This document shows positions 9,201 to 16,628 of a DNA stretch of 64,000 nt, in pieces (the stretch's first letter is position 1; every line of letters starts with the position of its first letter). The position numbers were made by a program, and so were the translations under genes. Below the pieces are notes generated by a model. It was given only the letters and a program-made list of their open reading frames with translations, did not search any database and was not told the origin of the DNA. Origin of the DNA: Amycolatopsis thailandensis (GTDB lineage Bacteria > Actinomycetota > Actinomycetes > Mycobacteriales > Pseudonocardiaceae); contig NZ_NMQT01000104.1 of assembly GCF_002234405.1 (NCBI RefSeq), positions 1 to 64,000 of the forward strand, read 5' to 3'.

Positions 9201-11561
9201 CTCACTCAGGTCCTGGATGACGCCGACTATCAGAACGATGGCGCGGCGACGATCGGTGCGGTGTCGTTCGCGGCGCCGAAGCTGACGTGGACCGGTGACC
9301 TCGGTGTCGGTGACAAGGCCACGGTGACCTACACCGTCAAGGTCAAGAACCCGAACACCGGCGACAACCGGCTGAAGAACGTGGTGACGTCCGGGACGCC
9401 GGGCGGCAACTGCCCGCCAGGATCCACGGATCCCGCTTGTGGCACCGAAACCCCGGTGTCGGGCCTGAAGATCGAGAAGGCCGTCGACAAGAAGTCGGCC
9501 AACCCTGATGACGTCGTGAAGTACACGGTCGTCGTGACCAACACCGGGCAGACGAAGATCGCCGGTGCGACCTTCACCGACGACCTGACTCAGGTCCTGG
9601 ATGACGCCGACTACCAGAACGACGGCGCGGCGACCCTCGGCGCGGTGTCCTACGCGGAACCCGAGCTGACGTGGACCGGTGACCTCGACGTGGGCGCGAC
9701 GGCCACGGTGACCTACACGGTCAAGGTGAAGAACCCGAACACCGGCGACGACAAGATGGTCAACGTGGTGACGTCGGAGACTCCCGGCGGCAACTGCCCG
9801 CCGGGTTCGACGGATCCGAAATGCGGCACCACCACGCCGGTCTCCGGTCTGCTCATCAAGAAGACCGCCGACAAGAAGTCGGTCGATCCCGGCGACACGG
9901 TGAAGTACACGATCACCGTCACCAACACCGGGCAGACCGAACAGGGCGGTGCGACCTTCGTCGACGACATGACCGAGGTCCTGGACGACGCCGATTACCA
10001 GAACGACGGCGCGGCGACCATCGGCGGCGTCTCGTACACGGCGCCGAAACTGACGTGGACCGGTGACCTCGGCATCGGGCAGACCTCGACCATCACCTAC
10101 ACGGTGAAGATCAAGAACCCGGACACCGGCGACAAGAAACTGTCCAATGTGGTCACCTCGGAAACACCGGGCAACAACTGCCCGCCCGGTTCGACCGACC
10201 CGAACTGCGTGGCCGACGTGCCGTCCCGCGAGCTGACGGTCAAGAAGACGTCGGACAAGCAGACCGCGAACCCGGGCGACGTCGTCACCTACACCGTGAC
10301 CGTCACCAACACCGGCAAGGTCGACCTGGTCGGCGAGGACGCCGCCCGGGTCACGGACGACCTGTCCGAGGTGCTGGACGACGCCGACTACGCCGGTGAC
10401 GCCGTGTCGGCGCCGGTCGCCGGGACGTTCGCCTTCACCGCGCCGAACCTGGTGTGGACCGGCGATCTCCCGGTCGGGGCGTCGACCACGCTGAAGTACT
10501 CGGTGAAGGTGAAGAACCCCGTCACGGGCGACCACGAACTGCGGAACACCGTCAGCACCAACACCCCGGGCACCTGCCCGCCGCAGTCCGGCGATCCGGC
10601 GTGCTCGACCGTCACCCCGGTGCCCGGCATCTCGCTGGAGAAGAAGGCGGACAAGGCCACTGCGAACCCGGGCGACGTCGTCAAGTACACGGTGACGGTC
10701 CGCAACACCGGCAAGACGAAGCTCGCCGGCGCGACGTTCACCGACGACCTGACCGAGGTCCTCGACGACGCCGTGTTCCAGAAGGACGGCGCGGCGACGA
10801 CCGGTTCGGTGACCTACGAGGAACCGAAGCTGACCTGGACCGGTGATCTGGAAATCGGGCAGACGGCGACGGTCACCTACAGCGTCAAGGTGACCAAGAC
10901 CGATGGCGACGGCAAGCTCACCAACGTGATCACCACCGACACCCCGGGAGGAAACTGCCCGCCGGGCAGCACGGATCCGAAGTGCGGAACGACGACACCG
11001 TTGTCCAGCCTGAAGATCAAGAAGACGGCCGACAGGACGGAGGCCAAGCCGGGCGAGGTCGTCACGTACACCGTCACGGTGGAGAACACCGGGCAGGCCG
11101 CGGTGGACGACGCGACGTTCACCGACGACCTGAGCCAGGTGCTGGACGACGCCACCTTCGACGGCACCGCGAAGGCCAGTACGGGAACGGTCACCTATTC
11201 CGCGCCGAAGCTCACCTGGAAGGGCGAACTGAAGCCGGGGGAGAAGGCCACCGTCACCTACGCCGTCACCGTGCGGAAGCCGGCGACCGGTGACCACCGC
11301 CTCCGCAACGTGGTCACGTCCGACACCCCGGGCGGCAACTGCCCGCCGGGCTCGGACAACCCCGACTGCGGGACCGACACCCGGGTGCCGCCGACACCGC
11401 AGCCGCCGGACAAGCCGAACCCGCAGCCGCCGCCCACCCCGCGCCCGCCGGGCCTGGCCGTCACCGGTTCGCCGGTGAAGACCATGTCGATCCTGGCGCT
11501 GGGCATGCTGGCCATCGGAGCGCTGCTGCTCCTCGCCGGGAGGAGGCGCCGGGAGTCCTGA
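3270..11561 (+). CDS. giant LAxTG-anchored DUF11-repeat surface protein
   Basis: A 2763-residue secreted protein predicted to be sortase-anchored to the cell wall. Residues 1-35 are a signal peptide (charged n-region, hydrophobic core, cleavage near PASAQ). Residues ~36-380 form an N-terminal globular domain. Two divergent DUF11-type beta-sandwich domains follow (about 381-640), then sixteen repeats of ~128 residues, of which copies 2-13 are nearly identical. Each repeat opens with IEK-VDK-SANPGDVVKYTV and closes with NCPPGSTDPKC, a likely disulfide pair. A Pro-rich linker leads to LAVTG (2729-2733), a hydrophobic segment and RRRRES, a class-E sortase (LAxTG) signal. ATG follows a GGAGG-like site. 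Likely a long stiff fibre or adhesin; no enzyme motif was seen. Confidence 0.95.
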   Translation: MAERRGRNRWRRGLALLTVIVVALLMGAPLPASAQTQPRGAGTERPIGPEPVYSGLAHGGITMAANSVVQCGIGVVCNESASNASPVSWIKTDPAAPGNTASAANLTVPAGAKVLNARLYWQFNPVASAGTSGDGSRGNQVSMKTPGSGAYQRITADTYDWFPALATSGFPVPYTYGGAADVTNLVTNAGTGQYTVADIQACQGQSISGTNLGCWGGWSLVVAYELPSEPLRYLQVWDGLQRVAGGGAPTSSTIALSGIKAPTSRQPNVELGIVAGDGDAPISGDYLQVGPNASSLQYISLPGPAGTVTNNAFSSRIDKVAANGSGSNVTTRNPNPVNNVGYDARSIDITGKVPAGTSALQVKIGTTGDALYPQVVWLVTDALEPDLQITKANDPVGNTNDSPPGYVTKGGDVTYTFDVTNKHADGSTTDLDTATNVVLTDTLPDGVTFVAGSNPDCSAAGQVVTCRLRNLAPGQSQKVAFKVKVGASVPDGTKLDNTGKLAFRGEDTGRPQDRTSNTVRNTVASPGYQLTKSVDLAEAIPGDTLTYQVTLRNTGVIPVPALTVRDTLPPGTTHVSSTPSKGTASGTGPIDWAVNGLAVGETATLTVRVKVGEAAIGKELVNRANVPTGPPPVVPPDNRCPDDPAAACAKTKVPPPSYTVTKTADKQSANPGDTVRYTVKVANTGKVTAADLKVVDDLTGVLDDAVYQNDATASPGSVSYASPKLTWTGTLAAGASAEFTYTVKVKNPNSGDNRLKNVVTSETPGGNCPPGSTDPKCGTTTPVSGLLIEKTADRQSANPGDVVKYTVTVRNTGQTKVSGATFTDDLTQVLDDADYQNDGAATIGAVSFASPKLTWTGDLDVGATSTVTYTVKVKKPNTGDNRLKNTVSSETPGGNCPPGSTDPKCGTTTPVSGLVIEKAVDKASANPGDVVKYTVTVRNTGQTKISGATFTDDLTRVLDDADYQNDGAATIGAVSFASPKLTWTGDLEIGATSTVTYTVKVKNPNTGDNKLSNVVTSETPGGNCPPGSTDPKCGTTTPVSGLTFEKTVDKQSANPGDVVKYTVTVTNSGQTKLAGATFTDDLTQVLDDADYQNDGAATIGAVSYAAPKLTWTGDLEIGGTSTVTYTVKVKSPNTGDNKLINVVTSETPGGNCPPGSTDPKCGTTTPVSGFKIEKSVDKSSANPGDVVKYTVTVANTGQTKLTGATFTDDLTQVLDDADYQNDGAATIGSVSFASPKLTWTGDLEIGATSTVTYTVKVKSPNTGDNKLSNVVTSETPGGNCPPGSTDPKCGTTTPVSGFKIEKAVDKQSANPGDVVKYTVTVTNTGQTKIAGATFTDDLTQVLDDADYQDDGAATVGAVSYAAPKLTWTGDLEIGGTSTVTYTVKVKSPNTGDNKLINVVTSETPGGNCPPGSTDPKCGTTTPVSGFKIEKTVDKESANPGDVVKYTVTVTNTGQTKLAGATFTDDLTRVLDDADYQDDGAATIGSVSFASPKLTWTGDLEIGAVSTITYTVKVKNPNPGDKTLSNVVTSETPGGNCPPGSTDPKCGTTTPVSGLLIEKAVDKQSANPGDVVKYTVTVTNVGQTKLVSATFTDDLTQVLDDADYQGDGAATIGAVSYAAPKLTWTGDLEIGAVSTVTYTVKVKSPNTGDNKLSNVVTSETPGGNCPPGSTDPKCGTMTPVSGLKIEKAVDKQSANPGDVVKYTVTVTNTGQTKLVGATFTDDLTQVLDDADYQNDGAATIGAVVFASPKLTWTGDLEVGSTSTVTYTVKVKSPNTGDNKLSNVVTSETPGGNCPPGSTDPKCGTTTPVSGFKIEKAVDKASANPGDVVKYTVTVTNTGQTKLTGATFTDDLAQVLDDADYQGDGAATIGAVSYAAPKLTWTGDLDVGAVSTVTYTVKVKNPTAGDNKLINTITSETPGGNCPPGSTDPKCGTTTPVSGLKIEKAVDKKSANPGDVVKYTVVVTNTGQTKIAGATFTDDLTQVLDDADYQNDGAATIGAVSFAAPKLTWTGDLGVGDKATVTYTVKVKNPNTGDNRLKNVVTSGTPGGNCPPGSTDPACGTETPVSGLKIEKAVDKKSANPDDVVKYTVVVTNTGQTKIAGATFTDDLTQVLDDADYQNDGAATLGAVSYAEPELTWTGDLDVGATATVTYTVKVKNPNTGDDKMVNVVTSETPGGNCPPGSTDPKCGTTTPVSGLLIKKTADKKSVDPGDTVKYTITVTNTGQTEQGGATFVDDMTEVLDDADYQNDGAATIGGVSYTAPKLTWTGDLGIGQTSTITYTVKIKNPDTGDKKLSNVVTSETPGNNCPPGSTDPNCVADVPSRELTVKKTSDKQTANPGDVVTYTVTVTNTGKVDLVGEDAARVTDDLSEVLDDADYAGDAVSAPVAGTFAFTAPNLVWTGDLPVGASTTLKYSVKVKNPVTGDHELRNTVSTNTPGTCPPQSGDPACSTVTPVPGISLEKKADKATANPGDVVKYTVTVRNTGKTKLAGATFTDDLTEVLDDAVFQKDGAATTGSVTYEEPKLTWTGDLEIGQTATVTYSVKVTKTDGDGKLTNVITTDTPGGNCPPGSTDPKCGTTTPLSSLKIKKTADRTEAKPGEVVTYTVTVENTGQAAVDDATFTDDLSQVLDDATFDGTAKASTGTVTYSAPKLTWKGELKPGEKATVTYAVTVRKPATGDHRLRNVVTSDTPGGNCPPGSDNPDCGTDTRVPPTPQPPDKPNPQPPPTPRPPGLAVTGSPVKTMSILALGMLAIGALLLLAGRRRRES
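5622..10226 (+). repeat. tandem 384-bp coding repeat array, 12 close copies
   Basis: Twelve 384-bp units (128 codons) lie in register inside the giant surface-protein gene, starting at 5622, 6006, 6390, 6774, 7158, 7542, 7926, 8310, 8694, 9078, 9462 and 9846. One more diverged unit precedes them and three follow (10227, 10626, 11007). Protein identity is very high while many third positions differ, so most copies are old and kept alike by selection. Some pairs are nearly identical in DNA: the second halves of units 4 and 6, and the first halves of units 11 and 12. Confidence 0.95.
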
Positions 11562-11574
11562 CCTGACGCGGTGG

Positions 11575-11598
11575 CCCCGGCCCGGCTCAGCGCCGGGG
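11575..11598. terminator. candidate bidirectional terminator hairpin
   Basis: The arms CCCCGGC (11575-11581) and GCCGGGG (11592-11598) form a GC-rich stem between the convergent surface-protein and RidA genes. The right arm overlaps the last codons of the RidA gene. There is no U-tract, as is usual in actinomycetes, so the call is tentative. Confidence 0.4.
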
Positions 11599-11997
11599 TA
11601 CCGCGACCAGCGCTTCGACCTCGACGACGAGTTCCGGTCGCGCCAGCGCCGCCACGACGATCAGCGATTGGGCGGGCCAGCCGGCTTCCGGGTACCAGCG
11701 GGTGAAGGTCTCGCGCATCGCCGCGCGGAAGCCGTCGAGGTGCTCGGTGCCGGACAGCATGCTGAAGATCTTGACCAGGTGCTCCGGGCCGGCGCCCGCG
11801 GCTTCGAGCAGCCGTTCGAGGTTGGCGAGCACCGCGCGGGTCTGGGACCCGGCGTCGGGGCCCGCCAGGTCACCGTCGGGCAGTACGCCGATCTGACCGG
11901 ACACGACGACGAGTTCGTGGTCGGCGGGAACACGGACCAGATGGCTGTACGGGCCGATCGGGGCCGCCACGGTCTCCGGACTCCAGCGCTGGATCAT
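11587..11997 (-). CDS. RidA family protein (Rid/YjgF/YER057c)
   Basis: A 136-residue cytosolic protein of the RidA superfamily, which deaminates reactive enamine/imine intermediates released by PLP enzymes. Family features are the N-terminal AAPIGPYSH motif, VVSGQIG, LANLERLLEAAG, and a C-terminal ARPELVVEVEALV, which carries an Arg at the position usually binding the substrate carboxylate. The ATG at 11997 is chosen because homology begins there and a GGGGAC ribosome site precedes it; the open frame continues upstream without family sequence. It stands alone, convergent with the surface protein and divergent from the next gene. Confidence 0.92.
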   Translation of the reverse strand: MIQRWSPETVAAPIGPYSHLVRVPADHELVVVSGQIGVLPDGDLAGPDAGSQTRAVLANLERLLEAAGAGPEHLVKIFSMLSGTEHLDGFRAAMRETFTRWYPEAGWPAQSLIVVAALARPELVVEVEALVAVPRR

Positions 11998-12109
11998 CGG
12001 TCCCCGTTTTCTCGACGCAAGGAATTCACCACCAAAGTATGAAGGCCGATGATTCCGCGCCCCGGCGGGAGTCTCCCCTTCGACGGACGATGACTGAAAG
12101 GGACTCCGG

Positions 12110-12760
12110 ATGACTGGTGCAGGAACGAAGACCGACGTCTGGCCGCTGATCCACACCGAGCGGGAGGCGCTGGCGAACGATCTCGCGGGATTGACCGAAG
12201 AGCAGTGGGCGACGCCGTCGCTGTGCGCCGGGCTGACGGTGCGCGAGGTGCTCGCGCATCTCACCTCAGCCGCGACCCTGACACCGCTGAGGTGGATGGC
12301 GGGGGTCATCCGCTGCGGGTGGGACTTCGACGAACAGGTCGCCATGCGGCTGGCCGAGCAGCTGGGCGAGGACGGCGCCGAGACGCTGGAGCGATTCCGT
12401 GGCGTCGTCACCAGCACGACGAAACCGCCCCTGCCGAAGCTGGCGATGCTCGGTGAAACGATCGTGCACGGCGAGGACATCCGCCGTCCGCTCGGCATCC
12501 GCCGCGACCACCCGATCCCCGTGCTCACCGCGCTGGCCGAGTACTACCAGGGCTCGGACATGGTGGTGGAGGCGAAAGGGCGTATCGGCGGGCTGCGGCT
12601 GGAAGCGACCGACGGTCCCTTCACCGTCGGGTCCGGGCCGCTCGTCTCGGGCACGACCGTGGCACTGATCATGGCCATGACCGGACGGGCGGCCTACCTG
12701 GCCGAACTCGACGGCGACGGGGTTTCGATCCTGCGAGAGCGCGTCCCCTCGCGGGACTGA
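12110..12760 (+). CDS. maleylpyruvate isomerase-family mycothiol-dependent-type enzyme
   Basis: A 216-residue protein of the DinB-like / MDMPI family (TIGR03083 type). It has the N-terminal four-helix part (IHTEREALANDLAGL, TPSLCAGLTVREVLAHL) with the conserved His of the VLAHL helix, and the HGEDIRRPLG motif near residue 125 supplying another metal-ligand His. Characterised relatives use mycothiol as thiol cofactor; others are of unknown role. A GAAAGGGACTCC ribosome site precedes the ATG. It converges on the rhodanese gene with only three bases between them. Confidence 0.88.
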   Translation: MTGAGTKTDVWPLIHTEREALANDLAGLTEEQWATPSLCAGLTVREVLAHLTSAATLTPLRWMAGVIRCGWDFDEQVAMRLAEQLGEDGAETLERFRGVVTSTTKPPLPKLAMLGETIVHGEDIRRPLGIRRDHPIPVLTALAEYYQGSDMVVEAKGRIGGLRLEATDGPFTVGSGPLVSGTTVALIMAMTGRAAYLAELDGDGVSILRERVPSRD

Positions 12761-12763
12761 GAC

Positions 12764-13090
12764 TCAGCCCCGTTCGAGGGGCAGGCCCGCGCCGGCCCAG
12801 TCTTCGATGCCCTCCCGGTACTTGCGGACGTCGGTGTAGCCGAGGGCGGTGAGGCGGTCGGCGACCTGCCCGCTGTTGGGACACGCGGGGTTCGAGCAGT
12901 AGGTGACGATGGCGGCGCCGCGATCGGGGAGCACGGTCGCGGCGTGCGCGTCGACGTCGGCGAGGACCAGGGGAACGGCGCCGGGCAGATGCCGCTCGGC
13001 GTGGTACTCGCCACCCAGCGCGTCGACCACCGTCACGGTCTTCGCGTCGATCGCGGCCTTCAGCTCGTCACGGGTGATGAGTGCGGTCAT
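12764..13090 (-). CDS. single-domain rhodanese-like protein
   Basis: A 108-residue cytosolic rhodanese-like sulfurtransferase, a single domain of the usual length. The active-site loop is YCSNPACPNSG, with the catalytic Cys at about residue 84 and a second Cys five positions on; VVDALGGEYHAERHLPGAVPL matches the rhodanese N-terminal and substrate-loop pattern. It is divergent from a TetR regulator 37 bases away, with a palindromic operator in the gap, so its expression is probably controlled by that regulator. The sulfur acceptor is unknown. Confidence 0.93.
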   Translation of the reverse strand: MTALITRDELKAAIDAKTVTVVDALGGEYHAERHLPGAVPLVLADVDAHAATVLPDRGAAIVTYCSNPACPNSGQVADRLTALGYTDVRKYREGIEDWAGAGLPLERG

Positions 13091-13110
13091 GTCGCTACCT
13101 CCAGTTGAAT

Positions 13111-13158
13111 CGGACTATAGTCCGCATGTGCCTCACGACCATAACGGACCGCAGTCCG
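13111..13158. promoter_or_regulatory. paired TetR operator CGGAC-N4-GTCCG
   Basis: Two inverted repeats of the form CGGAC-N4-GTCCG occur at 13111-13124 (a perfect palindrome with TATA in the centre) and 13145-13158 (centre CGCA), 34 bp apart. The first sits in the 37-bp gap between the divergent rhodanese and TetR genes; the second falls in the first codons of the TetR gene. The arrangement suggests autoregulation and joint repression of both genes. Confidence 0.75.
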
Positions 13159-13748
13159 CTTTCGCAACGCCGCTGGAACTGCTGCGTACGCCGCCGCCCA
13201 AAGAGCGCGCCGACGCCGCCCGCAACCGGGCCGCCATCCTGGACGCGGCCGCGTCGCTGTTCGCCGAGCACGGCGTCGAAGCGGTGTCGATGGACCAGGT
13301 CGCGGCGGCCGCGGGCGTGGGGAAGGGGACGTTGTTCCGCCGCTTCGGTGACAAGGCGGGGCTGGCCGCGGCGCTGCTGGACGCCCGGGAACGCGTGCTC
13401 CAGGAAGGGATCCTGCACGGCCCGCCGCCGCTGGGCCCCGGCGCGCCGCCGGTCGAACGGCTCGTGGCTTTCGCCGACGAGTACCTCGACTACGTCCTCA
13501 AGCATCTGCCGCTGGTGCGCATGTCGGAGACCGCCGCGCCGGGCGCGCGCTACCGCATCGGGGCCTACCGGTTCTGGCACCGGCACGTGGCGATCCTGCT
13601 CGACGGTGTCGCCGATCCCGAGCACGCCGCGCACGCCCTGCTCGCGCCGCTGGCGGCCGAACACGTGACCGCTTTGCTGCCGGAACTGGGGGAGGACCGC
13701 GTCCGCGCGGGGATCACGCGCCTGTGGCGGGAGGCCGGAGCCAAGTAG
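13128..13748 (+). CDS. TetR/AcrR family transcriptional regulator
   Basis: A 206-residue DNA-binding repressor from a GTG start. The N-terminal helix-turn-helix is clear: RAAILDAAASLFAEHG, VSMDQVAAAAGVGKGTLFRRFGDKAGL (residues about 40-85, counted in two parts). The C-terminal ligand domain is of SbtR-like type (VRMSETAAPGARYRIGAYRFW). The GTG at 13128 was preferred over an in-frame ATG at 13089, which overlaps the start of the divergent rhodanese gene; neither has a good ribosome site, so the message may be leaderless. The inducer is unknown. Confidence 0.92.
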   Translation: MPHDHNGPQSAFATPLELLRTPPPKERADAARNRAAILDAAASLFAEHGVEAVSMDQVAAAAGVGKGTLFRRFGDKAGLAAALLDARERVLQEGILHGPPPLGPGAPPVERLVAFADEYLDYVLKHLPLVRMSETAAPGARYRIGAYRFWHRHVAILLDGVADPEHAAHALLAPLAAEHVTALLPELGEDRVRAGITRLWREAGAK

Positions 13749-13777
13749 GGTGTCGGCGAGAACCCGGGAGTGTGTCG

Positions 13778-14167
13778 ATGGTGGAGAGCCGGAGGTACCG
13801 GTCTGCGAGGCAGGCCGTGCTCGTCCTGCTCGCCGCCGTGCTGACCGCGCTCGGCCTGTTCCTCGCGCTGCACTCGGGTGATTCCGCCTCGGCGGACGAG
13901 TCCCGCGGGGCGAACGCGACGGTCGACTCCTCGGTCTCCAAGGCCGTCGCGCCGGTGCGCGCCATGGGCAGGCTCGCCGCCGAACCCTCGCTGCTGGGTG
14001 TGCACGGTCACGGTGACCTGCCTCTCTTCGGGACCGTCCCGCACGGGCCCGCGTCCACGACCCTGCTGCGCCTCAGCGAGCTCCACGACGACGTCACTCC
14101 TCCCCGGCTCACGGCGAACCGCCTGGCGCTGGGTGATCGCGCTCCTCCTTCCCCGGTAGCCGTCTGA
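13778..14167 (+). CDS. small membrane-anchored secreted protein, unknown function
   Basis: A 129-residue protein that I do not recognise. It has a basic N-terminus (VESRRYRSARQ), one hydrophobic segment (about residues 11-33: VLVLLAAVLTALGLFLAL) serving as signal anchor or uncleaved signal, and a polar, low-complexity outside region. The ATG at 13778 is chosen because GGGAG lies seven bases upstream. It sits 95 bases before the SecDF-like gene on the same strand and may be co-expressed with it. Codon use looks coding, but conservation cannot be judged here. Confidence 0.6.
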   Translation: MVESRRYRSARQAVLVLLAAVLTALGLFLALHSGDSASADESRGANATVDSSVSKAVAPVRAMGRLAAEPSLLGVHGHGDLPLFGTVPHGPASTTLLRLSELHDDVTPPRLTANRLALGDRAPPSPVAV

Positions 14168-14262
14168 AGCTCCCGGGCACGTCTTCCGCGTGCCCGGACC
14201 GGGAATCCGCGCGCCCGCCTTTCGCTGCCGCGCGCGGGTGAACTCATCGAGGAGAAACCTTC

Positions 14263-16551
14263 TTGCCGCGCGAAACCGCGCGGCGGGGCATGACCGGGCG
14301 AGCCGTCGTCTCGCTGGTCATCCTCGCCGCGACCGTGTATCTGTTGCTGACCACCGCCCCGCGCCTGGGGCTCGATCTGCGTGGTGGCACGCAGATCGTG
14401 CTGGAGACCAAGGATTCGCCCACCGTCACCGCCGACGCGGAGACCACCGACCGGACACTCGAGGTGCTGCGCCGCCGGGTCGACGCGCTGGGCGTCGCGG
14501 AGCCCATGCTGGCCCGCTCCGGGGACAACCGGATCATCGTCGAACTGCCCGGCGTGCGGGATCCGCGCGAGGCCGTCGAGGTGATCGGCCGGACCGCGCA
14601 GCTGTCCTTCCATCCGGTGGTGGGTGTCGGGTCCGTCCCCGGCGAAAAGCCGGACACCCGCGTCCTGCCCGACGAGAGCGGGCAGCCGATCACGCTGGGA
14701 CCAGCCGCGCTGACCGGCGAAGGCGTCGACGAGGCACGTTCGTCGATCGATTCGCAGGGTGGCGGCGGCTGGCTCGTTTCCGTCGACTTCAAAGGGGACT
14801 CCGGTCGTGCCTGGGAAAGACTGACCGGGCAGGCGGCCTGCTCGCCGCCCGGTGACCCGGCCCGCCGGGTCGCGATCGCACTCGACGACAAGGTGATCTC
14901 GTCACCCCAGGTGAGCCCGCAGGTCGCCTGCGGGGTCGGGATCGTCGGCGGGAGCACGCAGATCACCGGGCAGTTCTCCCCGGCCGAGGCGAAGGACCTG
15001 GCGTTGCTGATCAACGCCGGCGCGCTGCCGACGCCGGTCGAGATCATCGAACAGCGGACCGTCGGTCCCACGCTCGGTGCCGCCGCGATCGACGCCAGCG
15101 CCCGCGCCGCCGTGATCGGCCTGGCGCTGACCGCGCTGTTCCTGGTCGCGGTGTACCGCCTGGCCGGACTGGTCGCCGTGGGCACGCTGGTGGCCTATGC
15201 CGCCGTGTCCTACGCCGCCCTGCTCGCCGTCGGCGCGACACTCACCTTGCCGGGACTGGCCGGGTTCGTCCTGGCCATCGGCATGGCCGTCGACGCCACG
15301 GTGCTCGTCTTCGAACGGGCGAGAGAGGAACACTCGGTCAAACGCGGTGGTTCGCTGCCGCGCTCGGTCAGCCGCGGGTTCAGCGGCGCGTTGTCGGCGA
15401 TCGTCGATTCGAACGTGACCACCCTGCTCGCGGCGGGGCTGCTGTTCTGGCTGGCGTCCGGCCCGGTGCGCGGATTCGGGGTGACGCTGTCGATCGGTGT
15501 CGTCGTCGCCCTGTTCATCTCGCTCGTGCTCACGCGCTTGCTGCTGCACCTCACCATGCGGGGCTTCGTCGCGCGCAAACCGCGGCTGTCCGGGCTCACC
15601 CACGAGGGCAAAGTCCGCCAATGGGTGAACCGGCGTGATCCGGAGTTCCTCGGCAAGCCGAAACGCTGGCTGATGGTCGCGGGCGCCGTCGTCATCGCCG
15701 CGATCGCGGGACTGTTCGTGGCGGGGCCGAATCTCGGCGTCGAGTTCACCGGCGGCAGGGTGATCGAGTACAGCACTTCATCGCCCGCCGACGTCGAGCA
15801 GGTCCGTGACGCGGTCTCCGACGCCGGCTTCCCCCGCGCCGTCGTGCAGATGTCCGGTGACAAGGACATCGCGGTCCGTACCGAGCCGATCGACGACGAC
15901 GCCACCGAGCGGATCCGGACCGCGGTCGCCGGAGTCACCGGCGAAGCGACCGAGATCCGCGACGAGCAGATCGGCCCGAGCCTCGGCGCCGAACTGCGCA
16001 CCAAGGCGGTGATCGCGCTGTGTCTCGCGGTGCTGGCGCAGCTGATCTACCTGGCGGTGCGGTTCGACTGGCGGCTCGGGCTGGCCACGGTGGCCGCGCT
16101 CGCCCAGGACGTGCTGATCATCCTCGGGATCTTCGCCTGGCTGGGCAAGTCCATGGACGGCGTCTTCCTCGCCGCGCTGCTGACGGTGATCGGCTACTCG
16201 GTCAACGACTCGGTGGTGGTCTTCGACCGGGTCCGCGAAGTGCGGGGGCAGCGGCGCAAGGAACCGTTCGCCCGCGTCGTCGGCACGGCCGTGCTGCAGA
16301 CGCTGCCCCGGACGATCAACACCGGGATCGGCGTGCTGTTCGTGCTCGGGGCGCTGCTGTTCCTCGGGGACGGTTCGCTGGCCGACTTCGCCCTCGCGCT
16401 CCTGCTGGGGCTTGTCGCGGGCACAGTGTCCACTGTGGCCACCGCGGGGCCGGTCGCGATCCTGCTCGACAGGCGGTGGCCGGGGGCCGGGCGTCCCGCC
16501 CGCGGGGCGTCGCGGACACAGAAGCGCGACGACAACGGCGCGGTGGTGTGA
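14263..16551 (+). CDS. secDF: fused protein-export protein SecDF
   Basis: A 762-residue inner-membrane protein carrying SecD and SecF in one chain; these use the proton gradient to help SecYEG finish translocation. The SecD half (1-~430) starts with a membrane helix and LGLDLRGGTQIVLE (the GGTQ signature), a periplasmic domain, then helices with AIGMAVDATVLVFERARE. The SecF half has GVEFTGGRVIEYS and VNDSVVVFDRVRE. A TTG start follows GGAG. Many actinomycetes carry separate secD and secF near yajC; yajC is not adjacent here, so this may be a second, accessory copy. Confidence 0.93.
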   Translation: MPRETARRGMTGRAVVSLVILAATVYLLLTTAPRLGLDLRGGTQIVLETKDSPTVTADAETTDRTLEVLRRRVDALGVAEPMLARSGDNRIIVELPGVRDPREAVEVIGRTAQLSFHPVVGVGSVPGEKPDTRVLPDESGQPITLGPAALTGEGVDEARSSIDSQGGGGWLVSVDFKGDSGRAWERLTGQAACSPPGDPARRVAIALDDKVISSPQVSPQVACGVGIVGGSTQITGQFSPAEAKDLALLINAGALPTPVEIIEQRTVGPTLGAAAIDASARAAVIGLALTALFLVAVYRLAGLVAVGTLVAYAAVSYAALLAVGATLTLPGLAGFVLAIGMAVDATVLVFERAREEHSVKRGGSLPRSVSRGFSGALSAIVDSNVTTLLAAGLLFWLASGPVRGFGVTLSIGVVVALFISLVLTRLLLHLTMRGFVARKPRLSGLTHEGKVRQWVNRRDPEFLGKPKRWLMVAGAVVIAAIAGLFVAGPNLGVEFTGGRVIEYSTSSPADVEQVRDAVSDAGFPRAVVQMSGDKDIAVRTEPIDDDATERIRTAVAGVTGEATEIRDEQIGPSLGAELRTKAVIALCLAVLAQLIYLAVRFDWRLGLATVAALAQDVLIILGIFAWLGKSMDGVFLAALLTVIGYSVNDSVVVFDRVREVRGQRRKEPFARVVGTAVLQTLPRTINTGIGVLFVLGALLFLGDGSLADFALALLLGLVAGTVSTVATAGPVAILLDRRWPGAGRPARGASRTQKRDDNGAVV

Positions 16552-16628
16552 CCGGCGTTCCTTTGTGGACGGCCTCTATGCTCGTTCCCGGTGGCAGGGG
16601 AGTCCACCGGGAACGAGGGGCGGGGTAG

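Noticed and set aside
8505..11297. 930-codon open frame on the minus strand inside the surface-protein repeats
   Set aside because: It is a shadow of the GC-rich repetitive gene: residues are Arg/Gly/Val-rich, no domain is seen, and the plus strand has a signal peptide, repeats and anchor.
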